Below are positions 37,335 to 47,924 of a DNA stretch of 64,000 nt, one piece after another. The stretch covers positions 372,001 to 436,000 of the forward strand of contig NZ_NIHE01000001.1 of assembly GCF_002806995.1 (NCBI RefSeq), given 5' to 3'. A model generated the notes under the pieces. The model saw only the letters and a list, made by a program, of their open reading frames with translations, did not search any database and was not told where the DNA came from. The DNA is from Confluentibacter lentus. GTDB taxonomy: Bacteria > Bacteroidota > Bacteroidia > Flavobacteriales > Flavobacteriaceae. Each line of letters opens with the position of its first letter. The first letter of the stretch is position 1. The translations under genes were made by a program, and so were the position numbers.

Positions 37335-40300
37335 TTATGCTTCTGTTGTATTTCTCACTTTAGTTTGATACATCACGTTAGGTTTTGTTCCAACGTGCTC
37401 TAACAAGTGATACATACGATTATCTTCTTTCAGTTTCGCAACCTTACTGCTCTTATCATTAATGTCTCCAAAAACCATGGCACCATTATTACAAGCTGCA
37501 GAACAAGCTGTATGGAATTCTCCATCTTTAATTTCTCGTCCATCACGTTTGGCATCAAGAATGGTTTTTTGTGTTTTTTGAATACACATAGAACATTTTT
37601 CCATAACACCACGAGAACGCACTACCACATCTGGATTTAAAACCATACGCCCTAAATCATCGTTCATATGGTAATCGAACTCATCGTTACCAGCATATAA
37701 GAACCAGTTAAAACGACGTACTTTATATGGACAGTTGTTTGCACAATATCTAGTACCAACGCAACGGTTGTAAGCCATGTGATTTTGACCTTGACGACCA
37801 TGAGACGTTGCAGCAACTGGACAAACAGTTTCGCAAGGTGCATGATTACAATGTTGACACATGATTGGTTGGAATGCTACTTGTGGATTTTCAGAAGCAT
37901 TTTCCATTTCACCAAACTCGCTTAATGAACTTCCTAAACCAGAAATATCTTCTTTTTTCTTGTTATCACCTTCAAAAGATGTTTCAGATGAATAATATCT
38001 ATCAATACGCAACCAATGCATATCACGGCTACGACGAACTTCTGTTTTACCAACTACTGGCACGTTATTTTCAGCGTGACAAGCTATAACACAAGCACCA
38101 CAACCTGTACAGGCATTTAAATCGATCGATAAGTTGAAATGATGCCCAATAGAACGATCAAATTCATCCCATAAATCTACTTCTGGTGAAGTTACTGCTG
38201 TTTCCTGATGATCTAAAGATACTTTAGGAACTTTATTCCATCCGTGTTCTTCATCTTCTTTATCATAGGTACTGAAAACCAATAGAGAAGTTTCTTTAAT
38301 GATATCGCCACGACCCATCAATGTATTGTGTAACTGGACTGAAGCAAACTCATGCTCTCCAGCAGCTTTTTCAATAGTTACATTTTGTACACTATTAAAA
38401 TTATGATATAATGCATAGGCGTTCACACCTGTTTGCATTTCTTCTTTTAAACCTTTTGTTTTACCGTAGCCAAGTGCTAAACCTACAGAACCTTTTGCTT
38501 GTCCTGGTTGAATCATTACCGGAGCAATAACAGACGTTCCATTAACGGTCAATTTAGCATAACTACCATTCAACGCACCATTGGCAACATGAATATTTTG
38601 CAATCCTAAAGTATCGGCATCCGCTTTAGAAATGGTTAAATAATTGTCCCAAGATGTTCTTGTAATTGGGTCTGGAAACTCTTGTAACCATGGGTTATTG
38701 GCTTGTTGCCCATCACCCATACCAACTTTGGTATATAGTGTTAATTCTAAGCCATTACTTTTAGCTGAAGCAGCTAATGCATTTGCAGCATTTCCTGAAG
38801 TTGTTTCAACAGTTTCTTCTACTGTTGCTTTAGGAGAGGTTGTATCTGCTGTTTCTGTAGCAATAGTTCCAACAAAAACACCGTCGTGTAATGCTTGGTT
38901 AAAAGAACTTCCTCCTAAAATACTTGAACCCCAAGCATCTTTAATATAATCATGATAAGACATGTCATTACCATTCCATTTTAACAACGCTTCTTGAAAT
39001 TGTCTTGTGTTGAATAACGGACGAATGGTTGGTTGCGTTAACGCATAATGTCCTTTTTTAATTTCCACATCACCCCAAGATTCTAAATAATGAGGTGCTG
39101 CTGCAATATATTGTGTTTCTGATGCGGTTTCATCTGCTTTAAGAGAAAACGCAATAGATAATTCTGTTTTTTTCAATCCTTCAGCAAAATCTGAAGCATT
39201 TGGTAAGGTGTATAACGGATTCACGCCACTCATGATGATAGCACCAACCTTACCTGATTTCATATCAGCAATTAAAGCCTTCACGTCATTATCATTCCCT
39301 TGTCTGGTTTTAATTGGCGTGGATGCATCAAATGCTTTACTGCTTAAAAACGCATTGATTTCTAAAGCGACCGTTTGTGCATTCACATCTTGAATACCAG
39401 TAACTACAACGGCATCACTACCTGCTTTTTTCAATTCGTTAGCAGCGCTTTTAACAGCTTTATCAATGGCTTCTGGCAAACTTCCAGAAACTGATCCACC
39501 AACCACATAACTGTATAATTTAGCCAAAGCTAATTTTTGTTGGCTTGGTGTTAAAGGCACACGCTTATCTGCATTAGCACCAGTTAAAGACATATTAGAC
39601 TCAAACTGAATGTGACGAGACATTTTGCCGTTTTGAGGAATTCTATTTTTTGAATATCCTGAATCAAAACCACCACCTTGCCAATCTCCTAAGAAATCTG
39701 CACCAATAGATACAATGGTCATGACTTTAGAGAAATCGTAATTGGCTAATCCGCGTTCTCCATATTTAGCTTGGTAAGCATCAAGAGCAGCAGATTCTGA
39801 AACAGCATCATACACTACATGACGAACATTACCATATTTTTCTTTAAATTCAGAAATTAACTTACTTGTTGATGGGCTAGCAAAAGTTTGTGTTAATAGT
39901 ACAATTTCTTTTCCAGCAACTTTTAAATCCGTTAATTTTTGATTGGTTTCTTTATCAAAAGTACTCCAAGAAATAGATTCTCCACCTTTGGTTGGACCTT
40001 GAACTCTTAAACTGTCATACAATCCCAAAACGGAAGCATTTACTCTAGCATTCGCACCACCATTGGTAGTTGCCATGGTATTGTTTTCTATTTTAATTGG
40101 ACGACCCTCACGAGTTTTTACCAAAACACTTGCAAAATCAAATCCATCAGCAATAGTAGTTGCATAATAATTAGCTACTCCTGGGATAATTTCTTCCGGC
40201 TGAACTACATAAGGAATGGATTTAACCACAGGGCCTTCACAAGCAGCAAGAGATGCCGCAGCAGTACTAAAACCTACAAATTTTAAGAAATCGCGACGAG

Positions 40301-40451
40301 TTGTAGATGTTGCATCCAATAAATTTTTATCGCCTAAAAATTCATCTGTAGGTATTTGTTCTACAAACTCGTTTTGTTTTAGCGTCTCAACAATAGAGCT
40401 ATTTTCGTTTAGCTCTTCAACACTTTTCCAGTATTTCTTGTTTGATGACAT
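37335..40451 (-). CDS. actB: Alternative complex III subunit ActB (Tat-exported iron-sulfur/molybdopterin-like protein)
   Basis: A 1038-residue periplasmic subunit. The Tat signal TTRRDFLKFVGFSTAAASLAAC sits unusually deep (about 50-71) and ends in a lipobox Cys, as in other ActB proteins. The first about 700 residues are a molybdopterin-oxidoreductase-like fold, known from homologues to lack the cofactor. The last 270 residues are a ferredoxin-like domain with four cysteine clusters: CTGCGACVIAC, CQHCNHAPCETVC, CVGTRYCANNC and CSMC...CSAAC. It conducts electrons between the quinol site and the ActA haems. A heptamer repeat lies in the 75-base gap to actA. Confidence 0.95.
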   Translation of the reverse strand: MSSNKKYWKSVEELNENSSIVETLKQNEFVEQIPTDEFLGDKNLLDATSTTRRDFLKFVGFSTAAASLAACEGPVVKSIPYVVQPEEIIPGVANYYATTIADGFDFASVLVKTREGRPIKIENNTMATTNGGANARVNASVLGLYDSLRVQGPTKGGESISWSTFDKETNQKLTDLKVAGKEIVLLTQTFASPSTSKLISEFKEKYGNVRHVVYDAVSESAALDAYQAKYGERGLANYDFSKVMTIVSIGADFLGDWQGGGFDSGYSKNRIPQNGKMSRHIQFESNMSLTGANADKRVPLTPSQQKLALAKLYSYVVGGSVSGSLPEAIDKAVKSAANELKKAGSDAVVVTGIQDVNAQTVALEINAFLSSKAFDASTPIKTRQGNDNDVKALIADMKSGKVGAIIMSGVNPLYTLPNASDFAEGLKKTELSIAFSLKADETASETQYIAAAPHYLESWGDVEIKKGHYALTQPTIRPLFNTRQFQEALLKWNGNDMSYHDYIKDAWGSSILGGSSFNQALHDGVFVGTIATETADTTSPKATVEETVETTSGNAANALAASAKSNGLELTLYTKVGMGDGQQANNPWLQEFPDPITRTSWDNYLTISKADADTLGLQNIHVANGALNGSYAKLTVNGTSVIAPVMIQPGQAKGSVGLALGYGKTKGLKEEMQTGVNAYALYHNFNSVQNVTIEKAAGEHEFASVQLHNTLMGRGDIIKETSLLVFSTYDKEDEEHGWNKVPKVSLDHQETAVTSPEVDLWDEFDRSIGHHFNLSIDLNACTGCGACVIACHAENNVPVVGKTEVRRSRDMHWLRIDRYYSSETSFEGDNKKKEDISGLGSSLSEFGEMENASENPQVAFQPIMCQHCNHAPCETVCPVAATSHGRQGQNHMAYNRCVGTRYCANNCPYKVRRFNWFLYAGNDEFDYHMNDDLGRMVLNPDVVVRSRGVMEKCSMCIQKTQKTILDAKRDGREIKDGEFHTACSAACNNGAMVFGDINDKSSKVAKLKEDNRMYHLLEHVGTKPNVMYQTKVRNTTEA

Positions 40452-40467
40452 ATTTATAAAATAGTTA

Positions 40468-40492
40468 TTAGTTGTTAGTTGTTAGTTGTTAG
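40468..40492. repeat. Heptamer tandem repeat between actA and actB
   Basis: TTAGTTG is repeated about 3.6 times in perfect tandem, 16 bases upstream of the actB start codon and inside the respiratory operon. Confidence 0.85.
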
Positions 40493-40526
40493 AATGTCTC
40501 TAAAGCTAAAACTGTTTTTTTTTAAT

Positions 40527-41825
40527 TTAATAATGACACTTACCACATTCCAAACCACCCATTTGAGCAGCTGTCAATTCTTCTACACCATACTTTTTAG
40601 ATAATTCCTCGTGTATTTTTGTGTAATAAGCATTGTCTTTTACATTCACATTGGTTGTTCTATGGCAATCAATACACCAACCCATTGTTAATGGAGCAAA
40701 TTGTTCAACAACTTCCATTTCTTGAATAGGCCCGTGACATGTCTGACATTCTACACCGGCAACAGTAACGTGTTGTGAGTGATTAAAATAAACAAAGTCT
40801 GGAAGATTATGAATACGAACCCACTTAACTGGTTGCGTATTACCTGTATATTTTTGTGCTGCATCATCCCATCCAACAGCCTTATACAGTTTTTTGATTT
40901 CGCCATCATAAAACTCTTTAGAATACTCTGGAGTAGTTTCCCCATTGTACTCATAAATGGATTTATGACAATTCATACACACATTTAACGATGGAATTCC
41001 AGAATGTTTACTTGTTCTTGCAGAAGAGTGACAATATTTACAATCGATGCCGTTATCGCCAGCATGAATTTTATGTGAATAGTGAATAGGCTGAACTGGC
41101 TGATATCCTTGATCTACTCCAATTTGCATAAAATATCCATATACAAAATAAGCACTTGTTAGTAAAAAGAATATGGCAACAACCAACATTAAAAATTGGT
41201 TTTTAACAAAGGCTTTCCATAAAGGAGTTCTTTTAGCTTCTTCTGGTAATTCGATATTTTGAGCAGCAGCAAAACGACGCAATGTTTTGTTTACCACATA
41301 CAAGCCAGCAGCCAATAATATAAATAAAATAGCTAAAGCCCCTAAAATAATCTCATTTGAAATACCACTACCTGAATTTGTATTTGATTGAGCATCTGCA
41401 CCAGCTGCAGTTTCAACAGAAGCAGGAGCCGCTTTTTCTTCTGCTGTGTATGCTAAAATATCACTAATATCTTGATCGGATAACTGTGGAAATGCAGTCA
41501 TCGCCGTTTTATTATACTCGTTGTAAATTTTATTGGCATAAGCGTCACCAGACTTAATTAAGCCTGCGCTATTGTGAATCCAATCGGCAATCCATTTTCT
41601 GTCCAATCCTTGCTCATCAGCCAAACGTGCTTCTAAATTACGAAGAGCAGGACCCGTCATTTTCTTATCTAATTGGTGACAAGCAGCACAATTGGCGTTG
41701 AATAATGATTTTCCTTTTGCTGGATCGCCTTCTTGAGCAGAAATCGATGTTGTAAACGCTAATAAAATAATTAAGCCTAAACGAAGAATGCTTTTACTTA
41801 ACTTACGGTGAATCACCTGTTTCAT
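40527..41825 (-). CDS. actA: Alternative complex III subunit ActA (multihaem cytochrome c)
   Basis: A 432-residue exported multihaem protein and first gene of the operon. Signal peptide about 1-30. Six CxxCH sites are visible: CAACH at 46-50 in an N-terminal monohaem cytochrome c domain, then CKYCH 262, CMNCH 283, CQTCH 360, CIDCH 384 and CGKCH 427 in the pentahaem domain. Membrane helices lie at about 158-178 and 210-230, between the two parts. The pentahaem domain is the standard ActA; the fused monohaem domain adds a further redox site. Five of the sites lie C-terminal to the helices and would face the periplasm. Confidence 0.94.
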   Translation of the reverse strand: MKQVIHRKLSKSILRLGLIILLAFTTSISAQEGDPAKGKSLFNANCAACHQLDKKMTGPALRNLEARLADEQGLDRKWIADWIHNSAGLIKSGDAYANKIYNEYNKTAMTAFPQLSDQDISDILAYTAEEKAAPASVETAAGADAQSNTNSGSGISNEIILGALAILFILLAAGLYVVNKTLRRFAAAQNIELPEEAKRTPLWKAFVKNQFLMLVVAIFFLLTSAYFVYGYFMQIGVDQGYQPVQPIHYSHKIHAGDNGIDCKYCHSSARTSKHSGIPSLNVCMNCHKSIYEYNGETTPEYSKEFYDGEIKKLYKAVGWDDAAQKYTGNTQPVKWVRIHNLPDFVYFNHSQHVTVAGVECQTCHGPIQEMEVVEQFAPLTMGWCIDCHRTTNVNVKDNAYYTKIHEELSKKYGVEELTAAQMGGLECGKCHY

Positions 41826-41906
41826 ATTGTTGGTTAAATTAACTTCTAAACTTTGGTATGATTTTTTCTTTCAATAATAGAAAAAACACAGTTATAAAAT
41901 CTCAGG

Positions 41907-41914
41907 CAAAAGTA
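41907..41914 (-). promoter_or_regulatory. Candidate -7 box of the respiratory operon
   Basis: The minus strand reads TACTTTTG, matching TAnnTTTG, about 80 bases before the actA start. I found no clear -33 TTG. Confidence 0.38.
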
Positions 41915-42011
41915 ATATTAAAAGTCGATTTTAGAAACGCTAGTGAAGCGTAATTGGTAATTTAGAGGGATTCTAAATAATAAAATGAGCCGTAATTAAG
42001 TTTGTAACGTA

Positions 42012-42019
42012 TACATTTG
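42012..42019 (+). promoter_or_regulatory. Candidate -7 box of the SPOR-domain gene
   Basis: TACATTTG fits TAnnTTTG, 17 bases before the ATG at 42037, implying a very short leader. Confidence 0.4.
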
Positions 42020-42036
42020 TATTAATATATTTGAAA

Positions 42037-42426
42037 ATGAAAACATTGAATTTAAAAACAACCGTATTTGCTATTGTTTGTTTCATTTATGCATCAAATC
42101 GTTGTGATGCACAACAAGGATCAGTTTCTGTAAATCAAGATAAAAAAATAGTCACTTTATTGGATCTAAAGAAAGATATGAATAAAAATGAAAGTGATAC
42201 CGATCGGTATAAAATTCAAATTTATTCAGGGAATAGAACTACTGCAGAAACTTACAGATCTGATTTTAATTCAAAATTTGATAAATGGAATTCAACCATT
42301 CAATTTGAAACGCCTAACTACAAAATTTGGGTTGGGAATTTTAGAACTAAAATAGAGGCCGATAGGGCTTTAAAAGAAATAAAACAAAAGTTTTCAAGTG
42401 CTTTTGTTTTCAAGCCTAAGAAGTAA
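42037..42426 (+). CDS. SPOR-domain protein
   Basis: A 129-residue exported protein. I start at ATG 42037 rather than the in-frame TTG six bases upstream. A signal peptide (about 1-26, ending RCDAQ) is followed by a short linker and a C-terminal SPOR domain (about 60-127; RYKIQIYSGNR, NYKIWVGNFRTKIEADRAL, FSSAFVFKP). SPOR domains bind denuded glycan strands of septal peptidoglycan, so a periplasmic role in division or wall remodelling is likely. Small SPOR proteins of this kind are common in Flavobacteriaceae. It converges on the glycosyltransferase gene, with an 11-base overlap of the 3' ends. Confidence 0.88.
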   Translation: MKTLNLKTTVFAIVCFIYASNRCDAQQGSVSVNQDKKIVTLLDLKKDMNKNESDTDRYKIQIYSGNRTTAETYRSDFNSKFDKWNSTIQFETPNYKIWVGNFRTKIEADRALKEIKQKFSSAFVFKPKK

Positions 42427-43414
42427 AATTTTTAATTTTTCTTTCAAACAGTTTAATGACTCTTAATATTATTGATCTACGTTTTGTGAAGGTTTTTCTA
42501 TTTTCTTTATTATAATCTTCGTAATCACATTTATTTAATTTTTTTGGAATATTTTTAAAACGATTATTAGACCCATGCATACTATAATCACAAATAGAAT
42601 AATTTTTATTTGTTTTATTATCTATGAAGTAGAATGGTGAAGAATCATTAAATGTCCTTACAGAAATATCACAATTATCAACAACATACATTTCAATGCA
42701 AAACAATAAATAATTATCCTTTACAAATTGAAGTGTATCTTTAAAATCGTTATTTGAATAAAATTTATTATTGTTTATTTTATAATTTTGATCATTAGAG
42801 CAATAAAAAACCGAATTATATTTAAAATTATTTAATTTATTAATAATGGTTTTTTCACCCATACTTTCATCCAACTTTTTATTTAGTCTATCTGTTCTTC
42901 TTAAATGTAAGCCTATGACAGGCTTTTCTAGTTGATTCAAAATTTCATCTCCAATATTTTTTATTTTCTCAGTTGGTGCTACTAATGGTATTATAAATTT
43001 CACTCCAACACCATGATACAACTTTGCTAAACTAATCACATTTACATTCAAATTTTTTAAACTCCAAAAACTATCATTTTCCAAATTTCTTATAACCAAA
43101 ATTTTATCACAATCATAGGCGAAACCTTTGTCTTTTATATTTAAAATATCGTTTTGACTTATATTTTTCTCTATTTCGTAAAAATTTTCCTCAAATATAT
43201 AATTGACATTTAATTTATCAATATTAAAATATTCATTAACCATGTATGTTTCAATATTTTTCCCATTATTAAATTGTGATCCTAATTTAAACTTTGGAAT
43301 GACTGCAATCCTGTTACTTAATTTAGCTTCTGCTAATAAGAGCATTAAACAGGATCTTCTGTCTGATAATCCTTCACCATGTTTTACTAATGTTTTATAA
43401 TATAAATATTTCAT
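42416..43414 (-). CDS. Putative GT-B glycosyltransferase, fucosyltransferase-like
   Basis: A 332-residue protein I assign only at superfamily level. The key motif is IGLHLRRTDR (about 167-176), which matches the GDP-binding HxRRxDR loop of NodZ/FUT8/protein O-fucosyltransferase-type enzymes. The later stretch LLFCIEMYVVDNCDISVRTFNDSSPF resembles their second nucleotide-sugar segment, and the N-terminal GEGLSDRRSCL the acceptor-side loop. There is no signal peptide or membrane helix; the basic C-terminus may touch the membrane. It stands alone, with no polysaccharide genes nearby. Codon use is markedly richer in Asn, Lys and Ile AT-codons than its neighbours, suggesting horizontal acquisition. 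Donor and acceptor unknown. Confidence 0.62.
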   Translation of the reverse strand: MKYLYYKTLVKHGEGLSDRRSCLMLLLAEAKLSNRIAVIPKFKLGSQFNNGKNIETYMVNEYFNIDKLNVNYIFEENFYEIEKNISQNDILNIKDKGFAYDCDKILVIRNLENDSFWSLKNLNVNVISLAKLYHGVGVKFIIPLVAPTEKIKNIGDEILNQLEKPVIGLHLRRTDRLNKKLDESMGEKTIINKLNNFKYNSVFYCSNDQNYKINNNKFYSNNDFKDTLQFVKDNYLLFCIEMYVVDNCDISVRTFNDSSPFYFIDNKTNKNYSICDYSMHGSNNRFKNIPKKLNKCDYEDYNKENRKTFTKRRSIILRVIKLFERKIKNFTS

Positions 43415-43842
43415 CGTAAAGTGATTTAAATTTTCTAAAAAACCAAAATAGAGTTAGGAATTATAGTTTAAAATATATACTATTAAAATTGCACGTGCTT
43501 GAGTAAGTAAATATAGGAAATAAAAATTGTTAATTATATTAAAAAACAGCGGTAAAAAGAGTAGCTACTTTGATGAAAAATAAATTAAAACAAACTACCT
43601 AAGCATATTCCACTATAACTTTTTATAAAATATTTCCTATAAAATACTTATTAATTTTCTAATGACTAGAAATAAAAAAAAAGTTAATTGCGTTGAAGTT
43701 TAATATTCAATCAATACGAATCATAGAATACCAATTACAAGCCAAAATCAGGTAAATATTCAAAAAATTATTATTAAATATTTAATATATCTCTTTCTTC
43801 AGCTTATATAAAAATGCGAACAAATGGAGTTAAATTTAATAA
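43415..43842. other. AT-rich gene-free gap
   Basis: 428 bases between the glycosyltransferase start and the infB stop. It has only short broken ORFs, no tRNA, no clear terminator for infB and no convincing repeat. The base composition resembles that of the glycosyltransferase gene, so the two may have arrived together. Confidence 0.6.
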
Positions 43843-46650
43843 TTATTTAAGTTTCTTTTTTACTTCAACTTCATGAAATGCTTCAATAATATCACCTTCG
43901 TTAATATCATTGAAATTCTTAATTTGCATACCACAATCAAAACCTTTAGTAACTTCTTTGGCATCATCTTTAAATCTCTTTAACGATGTTAATTCCCCCG
44001 TGTGAACAACAACACCATCTCTAATTAAACGGATGCTGGAGTTTCTAAATATTTTACCGTTGGTAACCATACAACCTGCAATACTACCAATTTTAGTGAC
44101 TTTAAATATTTCCCTAATTTCAGCCGTACCCGTAATTTCCTCTTTAAGTTCTGGAGATAACATACCTTCCATTGCATCTTTAAGATCATTGATGGCATCA
44201 TAGATAATCGAATATGTTCTGATATCAATTTCTTCTTTATCGGCAATCGATCTTGCATTTCCAACAGGACGCACATTAAAGCCTACTATAATAGCATCGG
44301 ATGCAGATGCCAATAACACATCACTTTCCGTAATAGCTCCAACACCTTTGTGTAATATATTGATTTGAATTTCTTCAGTAGATAATTTTTGGAACGAATC
44401 TGTTAATGCTTCTACAGAACCATCTACATCTCCTTTAAGAATAATATTCAGTTCTTGGAAATCTCCTAAAGCAATACGACGACCAATTTCATCAAGGGTA
44501 ATGTGACGCTGCGTTCTAACAGATTGTTCACGTTGTAATTGAGCACGTTTGGAAGCTATTTGTTTTGCCTCACGTTCATCATCAAATACATTAAACTTGT
44601 CTCCTGCTTGTGGCGCTCCATCTAATCCTAAAATAGATACAGGTGTTGACGGTCCAGCAGCGACAACGTCATTTCCACGCTCATCATGCATGGCTTTTAC
44701 CTTACCGCTATTTTTTCCTGCTAACACATAATCACCAACACGCAAAGTTCCTGCTTGAACTAATATGGTTGCTACATAACCACGCCCTTTATCAAGGAAA
44801 GCTTCCACAACGGTTCCAGTGGCATTTTTATTCGGATTTGCTTTAAGCTCTAATAATTCGGCTTCAAGTAATACTTTTTCTAATAACTCTTTAACTCCAG
44901 TCCCTTTTTTGGCAGAAATATCATGCGATTGGATTTTTCCTCCCCAATCTTCAACCAATAAGTTCATTTGAGCCAATCCTTCTTTAATTTTTTCAGGATT
45001 TGCATCTGGTTTATCAATTTTATTGATTGCAAAAACAATAGGCACACTTGCTGCTTGCGCATGCGCTATAGCCTCTTTAGTTTGAGGCATAATATCATCA
45101 TCCGCAGCTACAACAATAATTGCTAAATCCGTTACTTGTGCACCACGCGCACGCATCGCGGTAAACGCTTCATGACCTGGCGTATCTAAGAACGCTATTT
45201 TTTGACCACCTTCTAGTACAACGCCGTAAGCACCAATATGTTGGGTAATACCTCCCGATTCTCCCGCAATAACATTTTCCTTACGGATATAATCCAATAG
45301 TGATGTTTTACCATGATCTACGTGACCCATGACGGTTACAATAGGTGCTCTAGGCAATAAATCTTCTTCTGAATCTTCTGTTACTTGAATGGATTCTTCT
45401 ATATCGGCTGTAACAAATTCTACTTTATACCCAAATTCATCAGCCACAATGGATAAGGTTTCGGCATCTAAACGCTGATTCATAGTAACCATCATTCCAA
45501 GCGACATACATGCAGAAATAATTTGCGTTACTGGCACATCCATCATGGTAGCTACTTCGCTAGCCGTAACAAACTCGGTAACTTTCAATATCTTACTTTC
45601 TGCTGCTTCTAGCTCAAGATTTCTTTCGGTTTGGTCTCTATGATAATCCCTTTTCTCTCTTCTATATTTAGCTCCTTTTCCTTTAGAACCTTTTCCTTGT
45701 AATTTTTCAAGTGTTTCTCTTACTTGTTTTTTTACATCTTCGTCACTTGGTTCTTCTTTTAAAATAGGGCGTCTTGCTTGGCCAGGTTTATTATTACCTT
45801 TAAATCTATCATTTCTGTCATTTGGGCCTGGAGCTGTGCGTGGTGAGGCATCAGCAGTTGGTCTTGCTGGATTATTATTACCAGTTTGAGGTCCTCCCGC
45901 TTTACTAATTCTACGACGCTTTTTCTTATTGGCAGCATTCGCATCATTTGGTTTGGCTTCAGGTTTTTTATCTTCCTTCTTCTTCTTTGGTTTATTAAAC
46001 TGACTCAAATCAATTTTATCACCAGATATTTTAGGCCCTGTAAGCTTTTGGTATTTTGTTACTAATGTTTCTTCTTCTGGAACAACCTCTTGTTCTTCTT
46101 TTACCGTTTCTTTAGCAACAGGTTTAACAACATCATTTTTTGGAATAATGGCTTCTGGTTTCTTAAACTCAGGTATTACTGTTTCAACCTTTACCTCCTT
46201 AGGGTCTTTAACCTCATCCTTAACAGGTTCGGGTTGCTTAACAACTTCTTGTTGAACAACTTCCTGTTTTACAGGCTCGGGCTTTACTTCCTTCTTTTGT
46301 GGTTCTAAATCTATTTTACCAACTTGTTTAGGACCAGAAAGTATTCTCGTAGCTTTATAAATTTCGTCTCTTTTGGCGGCTTCTTTTTGTCTTTCTTCAA
46401 TTTCACGCTCACGTTGCTCACGCAACACTTCCTTTTCTTTAAGTTTTGCCTCACTGACTTCTATAGATGCCACTTTTTTATTTGCATCTATTTGAAATTC
46501 ATTAGAAAGAAGCGTGTGAATCTCCTCTGATATTTTTGTATTCGGACTCTTTTCTATTTCCACGCCTTTGTCTTTTAAAAACTCCGTTGCGCGATCAATA
46601 GAAATATTGAGTTCCCTTAATACTTTATTTAATCTTACTGTTTCAGCCAT
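43843..46650 (-). CDS. infB: Translation initiation factor IF-2
   Basis: The GTPase that places initiator tRNA on the small ribosomal subunit. The 935-residue protein begins with an IF-2N domain (about 1-55), then a long Lys/Glu/Pro-rich low-complexity linker (about 60-330) and a second IF-2N-like segment (about 355-410). The G domain has [16 protein letters not shown] and NKIDKPD (about 435-600). Domains II, III and the fMet-tRNA-binding domain IV follow to the end. It is the third gene of rimP-nusA-infB, 29 bases after nusA. The linker is fairly long but usual for Flavobacteriaceae. Confidence 0.98.
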   Translation of the reverse strand: MAETVRLNKVLRELNISIDRATEFLKDKGVEIEKSPNTKISEEIHTLLSNEFQIDANKKVASIEVSEAKLKEKEVLREQREREIEERQKEAAKRDEIYKATRILSGPKQVGKIDLEPQKKEVKPEPVKQEVVQQEVVKQPEPVKDEVKDPKEVKVETVIPEFKKPEAIIPKNDVVKPVAKETVKEEQEVVPEEETLVTKYQKLTGPKISGDKIDLSQFNKPKKKKEDKKPEAKPNDANAANKKKRRRISKAGGPQTGNNNPARPTADASPRTAPGPNDRNDRFKGNNKPGQARRPILKEEPSDEDVKKQVRETLEKLQGKGSKGKGAKYRREKRDYHRDQTERNLELEAAESKILKVTEFVTASEVATMMDVPVTQIISACMSLGMMVTMNQRLDAETLSIVADEFGYKVEFVTADIEESIQVTEDSEEDLLPRAPIVTVMGHVDHGKTSLLDYIRKENVIAGESGGITQHIGAYGVVLEGGQKIAFLDTPGHEAFTAMRARGAQVTDLAIIVVAADDDIMPQTKEAIAHAQAASVPIVFAINKIDKPDANPEKIKEGLAQMNLLVEDWGGKIQSHDISAKKGTGVKELLEKVLLEAELLELKANPNKNATGTVVEAFLDKGRGYVATILVQAGTLRVGDYVLAGKNSGKVKAMHDERGNDVVAAGPSTPVSILGLDGAPQAGDKFNVFDDEREAKQIASKRAQLQREQSVRTQRHITLDEIGRRIALGDFQELNIILKGDVDGSVEALTDSFQKLSTEEIQINILHKGVGAITESDVLLASASDAIIVGFNVRPVGNARSIADKEEIDIRTYSIIYDAINDLKDAMEGMLSPELKEEITGTAEIREIFKVTKIGSIAGCMVTNGKIFRNSSIRLIRDGVVVHTGELTSLKRFKDDAKEVTKGFDCGMQIKNFNDINEGDIIEAFHEVEVKKKLK

Positions 46651-46679
46651 AAATTGCCTTTAAAATACTCAAATATATG

Positions 46680-47912
46680 TTATTCTTCAAATTCTTCCCT
46701 AAGAATCCTAATAACGTCATTAATTGTTTCTTCCTCTAAATCTGTTCTTTTTACCAAATCTTGAACATCTTGTTCAAGGATACTTTTAGCAGTATCAAGT
46801 CCAGCTTTACTAAATTCTTTAATAATCCATGCTTCAATTTCATCAGAGAACTCAGATAATTCTACATCTTCTTCAGCACCTTCTCTAAACACATCTATTT
46901 CATAGCCGGTTAATTGACCAGCTAAACGAATATTATGTCCACCTCTACCAATAGCTTTACTTACTTCCTCTGGTTTTAATATGACCTCAGCACGTTTTGT
47001 TTCTTCGTTTATTTTAATGGAAGTCACTCTAGCTGGGCTTAAAGCTCTGGTAATATAAAGTTGCAAATTGTTTGTATAATTGATAACATCAATATTCTCA
47101 TTCCCTAATTCGCGAACAATTCCGTGAATTCTAGACCCTTTCATACCCACACATGCTCCAACAGGATCGATTCTGTCATCATAAGAATCTACAGCCACTT
47201 TGGCTTTTTCTCCTGGAATTCTTACCACATTTTTAATGGTTATAAGTCCGTCAAAAACCTCTGGAATTTCTTGTTCAAACAATTTTTCTAAAAAAGCTGG
47301 GGAACTTCTAGACATAATGATAGTCGGTTTTGCACCTTTAAGCTCCACACTGTCTATAACCCCTTTAACGTTATCTCCTTTTCTGAAAAAGTCGGATGGA
47401 ATTTGTTTCTCCTTTGGCAAAACTATTTCATTGCCTTCATCATCCAATAAAATAACAGCTCTGTGACGTATATGATGTACTTCAGCAGTATAAATCTCGC
47501 CAATTAAATCTTTAAATTGCTTGTAGACTATGGTATTGTCGTGTTCATGAATTTTAGAAATTAAATTTTGGCGCAATGCTAAAATAGCTCTTCTACCTAA
47601 ATCCACTAATTTTACTTCCTCAGATACGTCTTCACCAACTTCAAAATCTGGTTCAATTTTACGTGCTTCAGATAATGAAATTTCTTGGTTAGGTTCTTGA
47701 ACCTCCCCATCTGCGACCACAACTCTATTTCTCCAAATTTCTAAATCTCCTTTATCTGGGTTAACAATAATATCAAAATTGTCATCATCTCCAAATTTCT
47801 TCTTTAGTGCGTTTCTAAAAACATCCTCTAAAATAGCCATTAACGTTACACGATCAATTAACTTGTCGTCTTTAAATTCTGAAAAAGATTCAATTAACGC
47901 AATATTTTCCAT
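46680..47912 (-). CDS. nusA: Transcription termination/antitermination factor NusA
   Basis: RNA polymerase-binding factor that promotes pausing and hairpin termination and participates in antitermination. The 410-residue protein has an N-terminal polymerase-binding domain (about 1-125), an S1 domain (about 130-200) and two KH domains (about 225-350; VGACVGMKGSRIHGIVREL and IGRGGHNIRLAGQLTG). A C-terminal acidic tail replaces the AR repeats of proteobacterial NusA, the usual short form. It starts 12 bases after rimP. NusA is known to control its own operon in some bacteria, which is relevant to the hairpin before rimP. Confidence 0.97.
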   Translation of the reverse strand: MENIALIESFSEFKDDKLIDRVTLMAILEDVFRNALKKKFGDDDNFDIIVNPDKGDLEIWRNRVVVADGEVQEPNQEISLSEARKIEPDFEVGEDVSEEVKLVDLGRRAILALRQNLISKIHEHDNTIVYKQFKDLIGEIYTAEVHHIRHRAVILLDDEGNEIVLPKEKQIPSDFFRKGDNVKGVIDSVELKGAKPTIIMSRSSPAFLEKLFEQEIPEVFDGLITIKNVVRIPGEKAKVAVDSYDDRIDPVGACVGMKGSRIHGIVRELGNENIDVINYTNNLQLYITRALSPARVTSIKINEETKRAEVILKPEEVSKAIGRGGHNIRLAGQLTGYEIDVFREGAEEDVELSEFSDEIEAWIIKEFSKAGLDTAKSILEQDVQDLVKRTDLEEETINDVIRILREEFEE

Positions 47913-47924
47913 ACTCCTTTTGAA

